This document shows positions 50,777 through 59,711 of a stretch of 64,000 nucleotides of DNA, one piece after another. How positions within the stretch are numbered: position 1 is the first letter of the stretch; every line of letters starts with the position of its first letter. The translations under genes and the position numbers were made by a program. The notes under the pieces were generated by a model that was not told the origin of the DNA, did no database searches, and worked only from the letters and a program-made list of their open reading frames with translations. Origin of the DNA: Georgenia_A wangjunii (GTDB lineage Bacteria > Actinomycetota > Actinomycetes > Actinomycetales > Actinomycetaceae); assembly GCF_036421915.1 (NCBI RefSeq), contig NZ_JAZGOM010000008.1. One strand, written 5' to 3'.

Positions 50777-52375
50777 ATGTTCGAGGTGGTGATCCCTCCC
50801 GGTCCGGCGCACAGGCGCTGTGACGAAGATGCGGGTGCGGCCACGTCCGGTGGTGCAGGCGCCGCGTCTCCGAGCACACCCCCGACCGTCCTCGACGTCG
50901 CCGCGTGGGTCGCCGCCCTCGGCGGCGTGGACCGGGACGTGGACGACGCCGTGCGGATCGACCAGATCCGCGTCCTCGAGGAGCTCAAGGCCGCCGCGGC
51001 TGCCGCCCAGGCGCGGGCAGCCGTCGACCTCGACGCGTCCCAGCGGGCGGAGCAGGCGGCAGCGGGGGTGCCGGCGGCGCGACGGGGCCGCGGGGTGGGC
51101 GCACAGGTCGCCCTCGCGCGACGCGAGTCCCCCTTCACCGGGGGCCGGCACCTCGGCCTGGCGAAGGCGCTCGTGCTCGAGATGCCCTACACCCATGCCG
51201 CCCTCAGCACCGGGCGGATCAGTGAGTGGCGGGCCACGCTCCTCGTGCGCGAGAGCGCGTGCCTCAGCGCGGAGGGCCGCACCATGCTCGACGCCGAGAT
51301 GGCCGCCGACCCCACGCGCCTCGAGGGGCTCGGGGACCGCCAGCTGGTCGCCGAGGCGAAGCGGACGGCCTACCGCCTCGACGCGGCCTCCGTCGTCGCC
51401 CGCGCGCGCAAGGCTGAGACCGAGCGCGCTGTCACCCTGCGGCCTGCTCCCGACACGATGTCCTACCTCACGGCGCTGCTCCCGGTCTCCGCGGGAGTCG
51501 CCGCGTACGCCGACCTCACCCGAGCCGCCGACGCGCTGCGCGCCGCCGGGGACGAGCGCTCCCGCGGCCAGCTCATGGCTGACCTCCTCGTCGAGCGCCT
51601 GACCCGATCGGCGTGCGCGTCGGGCACCGCGAGCGCCTCGACCGCCCCGGGCACCGGCATGGCGGGCACCGAGGAGGGGCAGAACCGCAGCGGGGCGGCG
51701 AGCCCCGACGACACCGGCCACGCGAGTGGCGGGGTGACGGCCGGCGCCCGGCTCGAGGTCCAGCTGATCATGACCGACGGCGCCCTCCTCCGCGGCGACG
51801 ACGATCCAGCCACGGTCCCCGGGTACGGCACCGTCCCTGCCCAGTGGGCGCGCGACCTCGTCCGCGCGGCCCTGCAGGATCCCGACGCCGTGTGGATCCG
51901 GCGCCTCTACACGGCACCGACCACGGGTCAGCTCGTCGCGATGGACTCTCGGGCCCGCTGCGCGCCGCCGGGCCTGGCGCGCTTCATCGACGCCCGCGAC
52001 CTGACGTGCCGCACGCCCTGGTGCGACGCCCCCATCCGCCATCACGACCACGTCGCCGACTGGGACCGCGGCGGGCCGACGACCGCAGAGAACCTCCAGG
52101 GCCTGTGCGAGGCCTGCAACCACGCCAAGCAGGGCCCCGGGTGGAGTGCGCGGGCGAGCGCTCCACCGGGCCGGGGCGGGCACACCGTCACGACGACAAC
52201 CCCTACCGGCCATCGCTACCGGTCCACGGCGCCCCCGCCACCGGGCCTGCCGCCGCCCGGCCCGAGAGGACGGTCGTTCGAAGCGCTCGACGAGGCCGTC
52301 CTCGATCGCGTCGTCGAGGAGGCCGCCGGCAGTCTTCTCGAACGCAGCATGGTCGACCTCTTCCGCGCCGCCTGA
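50777..52375 (+). CDS. DUF222 / HNH endonuclease-domain protein (13E12-repeat family)
   Basis: 532 residues. The DUF222 region (about 30-300, IRVLEELKAAAAAAQARAAV; LSTGRISEWRATLLVRES) is joined to a C-terminal HNH module (about 405-455) with DLTCRTPWCDAPIRHHDHVA and CEACNHAKQGPGW: the zinc Cys pairs and catalytic His are present. The family is abundant in actinobacteria, often in many copies, with unclear function. ATG 50777 lies 6 nt after TAGCCT (50765-50770), leaderless. There are no flanking inverted repeats to mark it as mobile. Confidence 0.88.
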   Translation: MFEVVIPPGPAHRRCDEDAGAATSGGAGAASPSTPPTVLDVAAWVAALGGVDRDVDDAVRIDQIRVLEELKAAAAAAQARAAVDLDASQRAEQAAAGVPAARRGRGVGAQVALARRESPFTGGRHLGLAKALVLEMPYTHAALSTGRISEWRATLLVRESACLSAEGRTMLDAEMAADPTRLEGLGDRQLVAEAKRTAYRLDAASVVARARKAETERAVTLRPAPDTMSYLTALLPVSAGVAAYADLTRAADALRAAGDERSRGQLMADLLVERLTRSACASGTASASTAPGTGMAGTEEGQNRSGAASPDDTGHASGGVTAGARLEVQLIMTDGALLRGDDDPATVPGYGTVPAQWARDLVRAALQDPDAVWIRRLYTAPTTGQLVAMDSRARCAPPGLARFIDARDLTCRTPWCDAPIRHHDHVADWDRGGPTTAENLQGLCEACNHAKQGPGWSARASAPPGRGGHTVTTTTPTGHRYRSTAPPPPGLPPPGPRGRSFEALDEAVLDRVVEEAAGSLLERSMVDLFRAA

Positions 52376-52469
52376 GCCGGCGCGCTGCGCGCACACCGCC
52401 CGAGCCCGGCGCACTCACACGCACCGCCTGAACCGGGGGCGCCGCGCGCGGGCCCTGTCGGGCCAGCGG

Positions 52470-53444
52470 TCAGTACAGCGCGATCGCCAGGGCGCGGCGC
52501 GCGGCGTTGACCTCGGGGGTCGTCGGGCCGACGACCTCGAAGAGCTCGAGGAGGCGCACGCGTGCGGTCTCGCGGTCCGGTCCGGCGGTCGCGCGCACGA
52601 CGCGCAGGACCCGGTCGAGCCCAGCCTGGGCGCGTCCACCGGCGACCTCGACGTCAGCGGCGGCGAGCTGGGCCTCGACGTCGCTGTCCGGCGCAGCGTC
52701 GGCCGCGGCGAGCACGGCGGCCGGGTCCGCCGCGGACGCGCGCCGCATGAGCTCGACCTGGGCCAGTGCCGCCCGCGCCTCGGCGTCGGCCGGGCTCTCC
52801 TTGAGGGCGCGGCGGTAGGCGTCGGCGGCCGCCTCGTAGTCACCGCGCTCGATGGCGTCGATCGCCTCGGCGTGCAGCGGCGGCAGCGGCGGCTCGGCCG
52901 GCACCTCAGGCACGTCCGCGTCGTCGTCCTCGCCGGCACCGGTGAGGACGCCGGTCACGCCGCTCTGGGCGGCGACGCGGAGGAGCTCGTCGAGCACCTG
53001 GCGGATCTGTGCCTCGGGGTGGGCGCCCTGGAAGAGCGGCACGGGTTGCCCGCCGATGACGGCGACGACGGTGGGTACCGACTGCACCTGGAACGCAGCG
53101 GCGATCTGCGGGCTCGCCTCGACGTCGACGCGCCCGAGCTGGAAGCGTCCGCCGTACTCCCGCGCCAGGCGCTCGAGGAGGGGGCTCAGCTCCGCGCTGG
53201 GCTCGGCCCACTCGGTACGCAGGTCGAGGACGACCGGAACCTGGGTGGAGAGCTGGACGACCTGCTGGAAGGTCGCCTCGGTGACGTCGACGACGACGGG
53301 GCCGTCGATCCCGGCACCGCCCGCGCCCGCACCCGCACCAGGGGGCACCTGCGCCCCGGGCCGAGCGCCCGTCGGGTGCGCCGGCGCGGTGAGCGCCGAC
53401 AGGTCGACGGCTCCGCGCAGGTTGATGCTCGGCGGCTGGCTCAT
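52470..53444 (-). CDS. Redox-inactive thioredoxin-TPR protein (CnoX/YbbN-like)
   Basis: 324 residues. A thioredoxin fold (about 48-158, VVLDLRTEWAEPSAELSPLL; FQVQSVPTVVAVIGGQPVPL keeps the cis-Pro loop) has EWAEPS where WCxxC would be, so both catalytic Cys are missing. TPR-like helices follow (about 190-324, AIDAIERGDYEAAADAYRRA). This is the architecture of the chaperone CnoX, a holdase and GroEL partner. It follows the lipoprotein gene by 46 nt on the same strand. Confidence 0.85.
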   Translation of the reverse strand: MSQPPSINLRGAVDLSALTAPAHPTGARPGAQVPPGAGAGAGGAGIDGPVVVDVTEATFQQVVQLSTQVPVVLDLRTEWAEPSAELSPLLERLAREYGGRFQLGRVDVEASPQIAAAFQVQSVPTVVAVIGGQPVPLFQGAHPEAQIRQVLDELLRVAAQSGVTGVLTGAGEDDDADVPEVPAEPPLPPLHAEAIDAIERGDYEAAADAYRRALKESPADAEARAALAQVELMRRASAADPAAVLAAADAAPDSDVEAQLAAADVEVAGGRAQAGLDRVLRVVRATAGPDRETARVRLLELFEVVGPTTPEVNAARRALAIALY

Positions 53445-53490
53445 CGTGGTCCTCTCCTCGGGCGGGGCAGGTGCTGCGCGAGCAGGTTAC

Positions 53491-54537
53491 CTACTCGGCG
53501 GGCTCGGCGGGCGGCGGGTCCTCCTGCGTCACCTCGACGAGGACCTGGTCCGCGCCGAGGACCGTGATGGGGTCGTCGCTCCCGGCCGGCGGGACGTGGA
53601 ACGCCAGGGTCACGTCGTAGTGGCCGTTGACCGCGCCCTCGACCTCCGTGTCCTCCCCCATGAGCGTCGCGATCGCACCGCCCGCGTGGAGCGTCGAGCC
53701 CTCGACCGTCTTGCGCATCGTCAGCGTCGAGCGGATGACCCCGACGACGATCGCGCCGCCGTCCGTCGTCGACAGCGCCGCCGTCGCCTCCGGCACCACC
53801 TCGTTGACGCGGGACACCTCACCCGCGGCCTCGACGGACGCGGCGAGGGCCGCCTGGCTCTCGGCGTAGGTCTCGCGGTAGGCGTCAGCGGCGAAGAGCG
53901 CCGCCGACTCGCTCGCCGCGTCGTTGAGGGCGGCCGCGTACGCCGCGAGGGTCTCCTGCGGCGAGGCGACGAGGCCGTCGGCGTCGAGCGCGACCGGGGT
54001 GCTGCCGATGTCCGAGCTCGCCGTCGGCGGTGTCTGCGTCCCCGGGAGCAGCCTCGTCCAGAACCACAGCGAGTACTGGCTGCGCGGGTCCTCCTGCGTG
54101 AGGGCGAGGAGGAGCGGGAGGTTCGAGCCCTCGGGCGGGTGCGAGACGACGAGGAGGGTGCGCGGCCACTCGTCGGTCGTGGCGACGACCTCGATCTGGC
54201 TCTCGGTCGTCAGCGGCGTCGGCGGGTTCTCGCCGCCGGAGGCCTGCGCGAGCCGGTACTCCGCCTGCCGCATCTCCAGGGCCGGCCCGCTGAGGCGCTC
54301 CGCGAGTGCCTCGGGGTCGAGCCCCTCGTCCGCCGCGGCGAGGGTCGCCTCGACCTCCGCGAGGACGCGGTCGATCCGGACCTCGTCGAGGACCGGGACG
54401 GGCGTCGTCGCGGAGGGGTCCGGTACCGGCTGGGGCACCTCGCCGGCACAGCCCGCGAGGAGGACGACGGCGGTGGTCCCGGCCGCCGCGAGGCGGGCGG
54501 CCCGACGACGCGTCCGCTGGGCGATCGTGGCGATCAT
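53491..54537 (-). CDS. Lipoprotein, function unknown
   Basis: 348 residues. A twin-arginine-rich n-region (QRTRRRAARLAAAG) and lipobox LLAGC (Cys 30) predict an exported lipoprotein. Two similar-looking halves follow (DEWPRTLLVVSHPPEGSNLP, then SQAALAASVEAAGEV and ITVLGADQVLVEVTQEDPPP). Its ATG overlaps the stop of the preceding membrane-protein gene (ATGA, 54534-54537). It probably works with that membrane protein. Confidence 0.82.
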   Translation of the reverse strand: MIATIAQRTRRRAARLAAAGTTAVVLLAGCAGEVPQPVPDPSATTPVPVLDEVRIDRVLAEVEATLAAADEGLDPEALAERLSGPALEMRQAEYRLAQASGGENPPTPLTTESQIEVVATTDEWPRTLLVVSHPPEGSNLPLLLALTQEDPRSQYSLWFWTRLLPGTQTPPTASSDIGSTPVALDADGLVASPQETLAAYAAALNDAASESAALFAADAYRETYAESQAALAASVEAAGEVSRVNEVVPEATAALSTTDGGAIVVGVIRSTLTMRKTVEGSTLHAGGAIATLMGEDTEVEGAVNGHYDVTLAFHVPPAGSDDPITVLGADQVLVEVTQEDPPPAEPAE

Positions 54538-56210
54538 CGCTGCTCCTCCTCGGGGTCCGTATCACTCGTGCGTGGGCGTGCGCCGTCGGCATCCGGTGCC
54601 GGAGCCGTCCCGAAGCCCCACACGCTGCGCCATGAGGGCGGCGCCGCCGCGTCCGGGTCGTCGTCCGCGCTGCCACCCGTGGCCGCGTCGGCCTCGGGAG
54701 CGTCCGCGCTGCCGCCCGTGGCCGCGTCGGCCTCGGGAGCGTCAGCCGCGGGCAGGTCCGCGCCGAATCCGGGAGTGTCCTGCGCGGGTGCGGTCCCCGG
54801 CGCGGCGTCGGGCTCGTCGGTGGCGACAACGGGCCCCGGGTCGACGGCGTCGACGGCCTCGGCCCCCGCAGGGGGGCCTCCGGCGGCGCGGCGCCGGCGG
54901 AGCCGCTCGCGCCATCCGCCCGCTGCGACGGCGGAGTCGTCGGCGACGTCGAGCGCGGGTGTCGTCGGGCCGGGCCCGGGCGCACCGCCGTCGGGGTCGA
55001 CGGCGGGGACATCGTGGTCCTCGGGCCCGCGGCCGGTGCCGGTGCCCCGGGCGCCCAGCGCGGTCGAGCCGGTCCCGCTGGTGAAGGCCCCGGCCTCCGG
55101 CGCGACGACGTCGGCGTCCCCGGTGTCGCCGTCCTCGGTGCCTGCACCGGGCGCACGGCCATCGGTGCCACCGGCGCGCGTCGCGTGCTCGGCCGTCCCG
55201 GCGCTGGAGCCGTCGGCAGCGTCCGCCGCCTGCGCGTCGTCGTCGGCGGGCGCCTCCTCATCAGCGCGCGCCTCGTCGTCAGCGCGTGCCTCGTCGTCGG
55301 TGGGCGCGAGCGGGACGGGAGGCAGGGGCGCACCGACGAGGGCGCTGCGCTCGGCCGTTGCGGGCGTCCGCCCCATCTCGCGGATCTCGCGCCGCGTGAG
55401 GGGCTTGCCCTCCGCGGACGTCGGGGCGGAGTCCGTGGCGACCGGGCCGGTGCCCTGGGGCGTCCACGTGGACGCCTGCGCACTGCGGCGCGCCTCGCGC
55501 GCGGCGAGCTCCTCGAGCACGAGGAGCGCGGCACCGGCGAGGAGCAGGAGCCCGCCGACGATCAGCCCCGGGACGAGGAGGGGGGTGCTCGCCTCACGAC
55601 CCCACTCGAGCTCGACCTGGGGCGCGGAGCCGCTGGCGGTGGCGGCGATGAGGCTCCAGCGGCCGGGCATGTGGGACCACTCGAGCTCGACCGTCCCGGT
55701 GGAGCTGGCCTCGACGATCCACAGGTCGGAGCCGGCCGGGCCGGGGACCGCCGCGGTCCCCTCACCGGCGGTCGCCGTCGCCGTCGGGGTCGGGGTGGCA
55801 CTCGCCCCCGCCGTCGCGGTCGCCGCCGCGTCCGGCGTCGCACCGGCGGTGGGGGTGCTCGTCGGCTCGGCATCGGCGCCGTCGATGACCTCCCCCGCCA
55901 GCTCTTCCCACGACGTGAGGCCGGTGATGCGCAGGTGGCCCGTCTCCCCGACCCATGCCTCGACGTCGGCGGTGCGGCCCACGGCGAGCATGACGGTCTC
56001 GTCCTCACCGGCGGTGGCGCGCACGGTCACGGCCTCGTCGACCGCCTCGAGCACCCCGGCCGCCGAGATGACGAGCGGCACGTCGGGCCGTTGAGCGAGG
56101 CTCGGAGACGCGCTGTCCGCTGAGCGGAGGACGGTCGCCGAGGCCACCGCCAAGGCGAGCACCAGCACGCCCACGACGATCAGCACCAACGAGACGGTGC
56201 GGCGTTTCAC
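54534..56210 (-). CDS. Two-TM membrane protein with long acidic disordered tail
   Basis: 558 residues. TM1 (RRTVSLVLIVVGVLVLALAV) sits at the N-terminus, an extracellular domain with a Thr/Pro/Ala-rich linker spans about 40-220, and TM2 (LLVPGLIVGGLLLLAGAALL) precedes a cytoplasmic Asp/Glu/Ala/Gly-rich tail of about 310 residues that contains a 39-bp tandem duplication. No catalytic motif is visible. GTG 56210 gives a proper signal-anchor; ATG 56258 is an alternative. First of a three-gene run with the lipoprotein and thioredoxin-like gene, suggesting an envelope-linked function. Confidence 0.78.
   Translation of the reverse strand: MKRRTVSLVLIVVGVLVLALAVASATVLRSADSASPSLAQRPDVPLVISAAGVLEAVDEAVTVRATAGEDETVMLAVGRTADVEAWVGETGHLRITGLTSWEELAGEVIDGADAEPTSTPTAGATPDAAATATAGASATPTPTATATAGEGTAAVPGPAGSDLWIVEASSTGTVELEWSHMPGRWSLIAATASGSAPQVELEWGREASTPLLVPGLIVGGLLLLAGAALLVLEELAAREARRSAQASTWTPQGTGPVATDSAPTSAEGKPLTRREIREMGRTPATAERSALVGAPLPPVPLAPTDDEARADDEARADEEAPADDDAQAADAADGSSAGTAEHATRAGGTDGRAPGAGTEDGDTGDADVVAPEAGAFTSGTGSTALGARGTGTGRGPEDHDVPAVDPDGGAPGPGPTTPALDVADDSAVAAGGWRERLRRRRAAGGPPAGAEAVDAVDPGPVVATDEPDAAPGTAPAQDTPGFGADLPAADAPEADAATGGSADAPEADAATGGSADDDPDAAAPPSWRSVWGFGTAPAPDADGARPRTSDTDPEEEQR
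54663..54740 (-). repeat. 39-bp in-frame tandem duplication
   Basis: Two copies of a 39-bp unit starting at 54663 and 54702, differing at one or two positions, encode the repeated PEADAATGGSADA in the cytoplasmic tail of the membrane protein. Confidence 0.8.
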
Positions 56211-56387
56211 GAGGGAAGATCCTCCCGGCAGCGGCACGCCCGCGGTCGCGGACGACACGCCAGGATACGTCGCCAGGCGTCGCCGCGCGCCCGCGGCAGC
56301 CGTCGGGGCAGGATGGGACGGCGATCGTCCGGGCCACCGGCGGACGTGCCGCGCCGCCCGCTGGGCGCGTCGATACGCTGACGCGGG

Positions 56388-56419
56388 CTCGATGTCCGAG
56401 CACCTCGATGTCCGAGCAC
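56388..56419 (+). repeat. 16-bp tandem direct repeat in the leader of the coiled-coil gene
   Basis: CTCGATGTCCGAGCAC occurs twice head to tail (56388-56403, 56404-56419), ending 2 nt before the GAGGAGG ribosome-binding site of the gene at 56432. Each copy contains an ATG. Confidence 0.75.
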
Positions 56420-56431
56420 AGAGGAGGACCG

Positions 56432-57700
56432 ATGAGCGAGGACCGTCCCGAGTTTCCCGTCGTCATGCGCGGGTACGACCGCGCCCAGGTCGACCAGCGC
56501 CTCCACACCCTCGAGGAGGCGCTCGCCGGCGCACGGCGCGAGGTCACCGCGCTCGACGAGCGCGCCATCCGGATCTCCGGCGAGCTCTCGCAGGCCCGTC
56601 GCGCCCTGCGCGAGCGCGACCAGCCGACGTACTCCGGACTGGGCTCGCGCATCGAGGAGCTCCTGCGCTCGGCGGAGGAGCAGTCGGCCGACGTCATCGC
56701 CCGGGCGGACGCCCAGGCCGCCGCGACGCTCGCCGGTGCCCGGGACGAGGCCGCCGCCCTCACCGACCGCGCCGAGCGCGAGGCCGCCGACCGGCTCGCG
56801 GACGCCCGGCGCGGCGCTGCGGAGGCGACGGAGCAGGCCACCGCGGAGGCCGGCACGGCGCTCGCCCTCGCGCAGCGCAAGGCGGAGGAGCTCGTCGCCT
56901 CGGCCGAGCGCGAGGCCGCCCGCCTCGCGCAGGCCATGACCACCGAGGAGACGCTGCGCCGGACGGGGCTCGAACGCGAGCTGGCGCTCCTGCGGGCGAC
57001 GACGGAGAACGAGGTGAGCGCGCTCCGCGAGGCCGCCGCGGAGGAGGTCGCCCGGATCCGTGCCGAGGCGTCCGAGCTGCGCGCCCAGGCGGACCAGCTG
57101 CTCGCCGAGGCGCACGCGGCGGCCCGCCGCATCCGTGCGGAGGCGGAGCGCGAGACCCTCACGAGCCGCGAGGCGGCGGAGCGGGCGAGCGCCGAGGCCT
57201 TCGAGCAGGCGCGCGCCGCCACCCAGGCGCTCGTCGCGGACGGCGAGACGCAGGCCGCCCAGGCCGAGGCGCGCCTCGCCGACGCCGTCGCCCGTGCTGA
57301 GTCCGTCCTCACCGACGCTGACGCGCACGCCCGCCAGCGGCTCGAGACCTCCCGCGCCGAGGCGGACCGCCTCCTCGCCGAGGCGCAGGCCGCGGCGGAC
57401 CGGCTCCGGGAGGAGGCGCGCGCCGCGGCCGAGGCCGAGCGCCAGGCCGCCGCCGACGACGTGGCCGACCTCGACCGGCAGCGGGAGGACATCTCCCGCT
57501 ACCTCGCCCAGCTCCGTGGTGTGCTCGCGGACCAGGAGCGGCCGGGCGGCGCCGGTGGTGCGCCCGTGCCCTCCACCGAGGGGACCGGCGACGCCGAGGG
57601 GACCGAGGACGCCGAGCGGACCGGCGACACCGCGGGAGCCGCGCCGGCAGGAGCCGCCGCGGAGCCCGGGTCCGAGGAGCCCGGCAGCGCGACGAGCTGA
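56432..57700 (+). CDS. DivIVA-domain coiled-coil protein
   Basis: 422 residues. The N-terminal signature EFPVVMRGYDRAQVDQRLHT (about 6-25) matches DivIVA/GpsB-type proteins that bind curved or polar membrane. About 320 residues of Ala/Glu/Arg heptad coiled coil follow (AEREAADRLADARRGAAEAT and many similar), then a Gly/Glu/Thr-rich tail. This recalls polar scaffold proteins of actinobacteria. ATG 56432 has GAGGAGG 4 nt upstream; ATG 56408 lies inside the tandem repeat. Confidence 0.85.
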   Translation: MSEDRPEFPVVMRGYDRAQVDQRLHTLEEALAGARREVTALDERAIRISGELSQARRALRERDQPTYSGLGSRIEELLRSAEEQSADVIARADAQAAATLAGARDEAAALTDRAEREAADRLADARRGAAEATEQATAEAGTALALAQRKAEELVASAEREAARLAQAMTTEETLRRTGLERELALLRATTENEVSALREAAAEEVARIRAEASELRAQADQLLAEAHAAARRIRAEAERETLTSREAAERASAEAFEQARAATQALVADGETQAAQAEARLADAVARAESVLTDADAHARQRLETSRAEADRLLAEAQAAADRLREEARAAAEAERQAAADDVADLDRQREDISRYLAQLRGVLADQERPGGAGGAPVPSTEGTGDAEGTEDAERTGDTAGAAPAGAAAEPGSEEPGSATS

Positions 57701-57707
57701 GCCGGCC

Positions 57708-58199
57708 CTACCGGACGAGCCGGACGCCGGCGACCCCGCCCCAGCGCTCCTCGATCTCGCGGGCGCCGTCGGGCTCGAAGCCGTTGCGGCGGTAGAAGGC
57801 GATCGCGCGCGGGTTGTCCTCGGCCACCCAGAGGAAGCACGGGGCGTCGCCCACGGCGACGTCGAGGAGCCGCTGGCCGGTCCCGGTGCCCTGGTGCGCA
57901 CGCAGGACGTAGAGGACCGAGAGCTGGAGCGGGCGCACGTTCCCCGGGCCGACGGCGTGGGCCTGCGCGAGGCCCACCACCTCGCCCGACCGCTCGGCCA
58001 GCCACGTCGCCATGCCGCCGGGGTCGGCGAGCGCCCGGCGCCAGCCGTCCGGCCCGGTGCGCTCCATCTCGGCGAAGACGTCGTCGGGCACCGAGCCCGA
58101 GTACGTCTCCCGCCACGCCTGCGCGTGCACGGCCGCGACGGCCTCGGCGTCGGCCACGTGGGCGGGGCGGATGCGGGCGGGGACCGGGTCGCTCGTCAT
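57708..58199 (-). CDS. GNAT-family N-acetyltransferase
   Basis: 163 residues. GNAT fold with ARIRPAHVADAEAVAAVHAQ at the start, acetyl-CoA loop LRAHQGTGTGQRLLDVAVGD (about 100-117; Q/RxxGxG/A) and the late NPRAIAFYRRNGFEPDG motif. The acceptor is unknown. ATG 58199 follows TACGCT (58206-58211) by 6 nt, leaderless. It ends 8 nt from the convergent coiled-coil gene. Confidence 0.88.
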   Translation of the reverse strand: MTSDPVPARIRPAHVADAEAVAAVHAQAWRETYSGSVPDDVFAEMERTGPDGWRRALADPGGMATWLAERSGEVVGLAQAHAVGPGNVRPLQLSVLYVLRAHQGTGTGQRLLDVAVGDAPCFLWVAEDNPRAIAFYRRNGFEPDGAREIEERWGGVAGVRLVR

Positions 58200-58255
58200 G
58201 CGCCCAGCGTAGGGTCCCGCGCCCGAGCGCGGGGCTCACGTCGTAGCCTGGACGC

Positions 58256-58699
58256 ATGAGCGAGGAGAGCTGGTCGCAGCGGCGCCGCGAGGCCGCGGAG
58301 CTGCACGCGGACATGCTCGCGCGCCGGCAGGAGGCCGAGCACGCCCGCGCCCGTGACCTGCTCGAGCGCTTCGCCGCCGTCGCGCGCGACCGTCTGCCGG
58401 CCGAGCCGCTCCTCGTGCGTGGGTACGGCGGCCGCGGCACCGCCCGCAGCGACCGCACGGGATGGTACCTGCGCGCCGACCGCGCCGCCGGGCTCGACGT
58501 CGAGGGCCGGTTCTACGTCCTCACCGCCCCGCTCGGCCTGCGCGAACGGCTGCGGGGCGTCACGCTCACCCCCGCTCCCCCGCCGCTCGTCCTCGGCGCC
58601 GGGGGCAAGGACGGGGAGTCGATCGACCTCCCGGACGCGCTCGAGCGGCTCCTGCCCGGGTGGGCCGGCCTCGCGGACGAGCCCGCCCGACCCGCCTGA
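58256..58699 (+). CDS. Conserved hypothetical protein
   Basis: 147 residues. A charged helical N-terminus (WSQRRREAAELHADMLARRQ) precedes a beta region (GWYLRADRAAGLDVEGRFYV). No function assigned. TAGCCT (58244-58249) lies 6 nt before ATG 58256, leaderless, and is arranged back to back with the GNAT promoter. Confidence 0.75.
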   Translation: MSEESWSQRRREAAELHADMLARRQEAEHARARDLLERFAAVARDRLPAEPLLVRGYGGRGTARSDRTGWYLRADRAAGLDVEGRFYVLTAPLGLRERLRGVTLTPAPPPLVLGAGGKDGESIDLPDALERLLPGWAGLADEPARPA

Positions 58700-58779
58700 C
58701 CTGACCGCCGCGGCGGCTCGCGGCGACCCGTCGGCCGAGGCTCGTGGTGGTCCGGCGCGTCAGCCGGGGGTGCGGCGCG

Positions 58780-59607
58780 TCAGCCGGCGCGGTGCGCCGC
58801 CGCCTGGGCGTGGAGGCGCCGCAGCGCGTCAGCGACGGCGGCGGGGTCCTCGACGGCGCTCAGGTGCCCCGCGCGCGGCACGACGACGAGCTCTGCCCCG
58901 GCATCCAGCCGCCGGGTCATCGCCTCGTTCGCGTCCTGGGGGCTGACCGGGTCCTCCGCCCCGCGCAGGACGAGCCCGGGGACCTCGAGGTCCTCGAGCG
59001 CGGTGAACCGGTCCGGCCGCGCGGCCATCGCGCGCTGCGCCCACGCGATGCCGGCCGGGGGTGCCTCGGCGAGCCAGCCGCGCACCCGGGCGACGACCTG
59101 GTCCCGGCCGGCGAGCGTCGAGGCGCCGAGGAGCCGCTCGAGCATCCCGGCCACGGCCACGGACCCCTCCGTCCGGGCCGCCTTCGCCATGGCGAGCCGG
59201 TTCCCCCGCGCCTCGTCGCCGTCGGCGTCCGCGCGGGTGTCGAGGAGGCCCACCGCCGCGAGCAGCCCCCGGTGCCGCTCGGCGAGCGCGAGGAGCGTGT
59301 ACCCGCCCATCGAGAGCCCCGCGACGACGGCCCGCTCGATGCCCGCACCCCGCAGGGTCGCGGCGACGGCGTCGGCGTAGGTCTCGAGGGACGGCTCGGC
59401 CGGGCGCCCGAGCGCGTCCGCGACGGCCCCGGGCCCCGGGGAGGCCCCGAAGCCGGGCGCATCGAGGGTGAGGACGCGCACGTCCCCGGCGAGGAGGGCG
59501 ACGACGTCGTCCCACATGCGCGCGTCGAGGGGGAAGGCGTGGAGGAGGACGAGCGGGAGCCCGTCCACGGGCCCATGGGCCTGGAGGGCGAGGGGCGAGC
59601 TGTCCAT
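58780..59607 (-). CDS. Alpha/beta hydrolase
   Basis: 275 residues. Oxyanion region LVLLHAFPLDARMWDDV, nucleophile elbow VVAGLSMGGYTLLAL (Ser about 107), acid Asp in GAEDPVSPQDANEAM and His in VPRAGHLSAVEDP complete the triad. The substrate is unknown. ATG 59607 fits the fold best; ATG 59619 is an alternative, since GGAGG sits only 1 nt before 59607. Confidence 0.85.
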   Translation of the reverse strand: MDSSPLALQAHGPVDGLPLVLLHAFPLDARMWDDVVALLAGDVRVLTLDAPGFGASPGPGAVADALGRPAEPSLETYADAVAATLRGAGIERAVVAGLSMGGYTLLALAERHRGLLAAVGLLDTRADADGDEARGNRLAMAKAARTEGSVAVAGMLERLLGASTLAGRDQVVARVRGWLAEAPPAGIAWAQRAMAARPDRFTALEDLEVPGLVLRGAEDPVSPQDANEAMTRRLDAGAELVVVPRAGHLSAVEDPAAVADALRRLHAQAAAHRAG

Positions 59608-59711
59608 GCCTCCGAGCATGGCACGCACGCCGCCGGCGCGGGCGGGCGTCAGGGATGGGGGCGCTCTCCGCGACCGGGGACCGCCGGTCGGGAGGGCTGG
59701 GCCGTGCGGCC

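Noticed and set aside
50777..52375. DUF222/HNH gene as an insertion element or homing endonuclease
   Set aside because: No flanking inverted or direct repeats and no interrupted host gene were found; the family is commonly chromosomal in actinobacteria.
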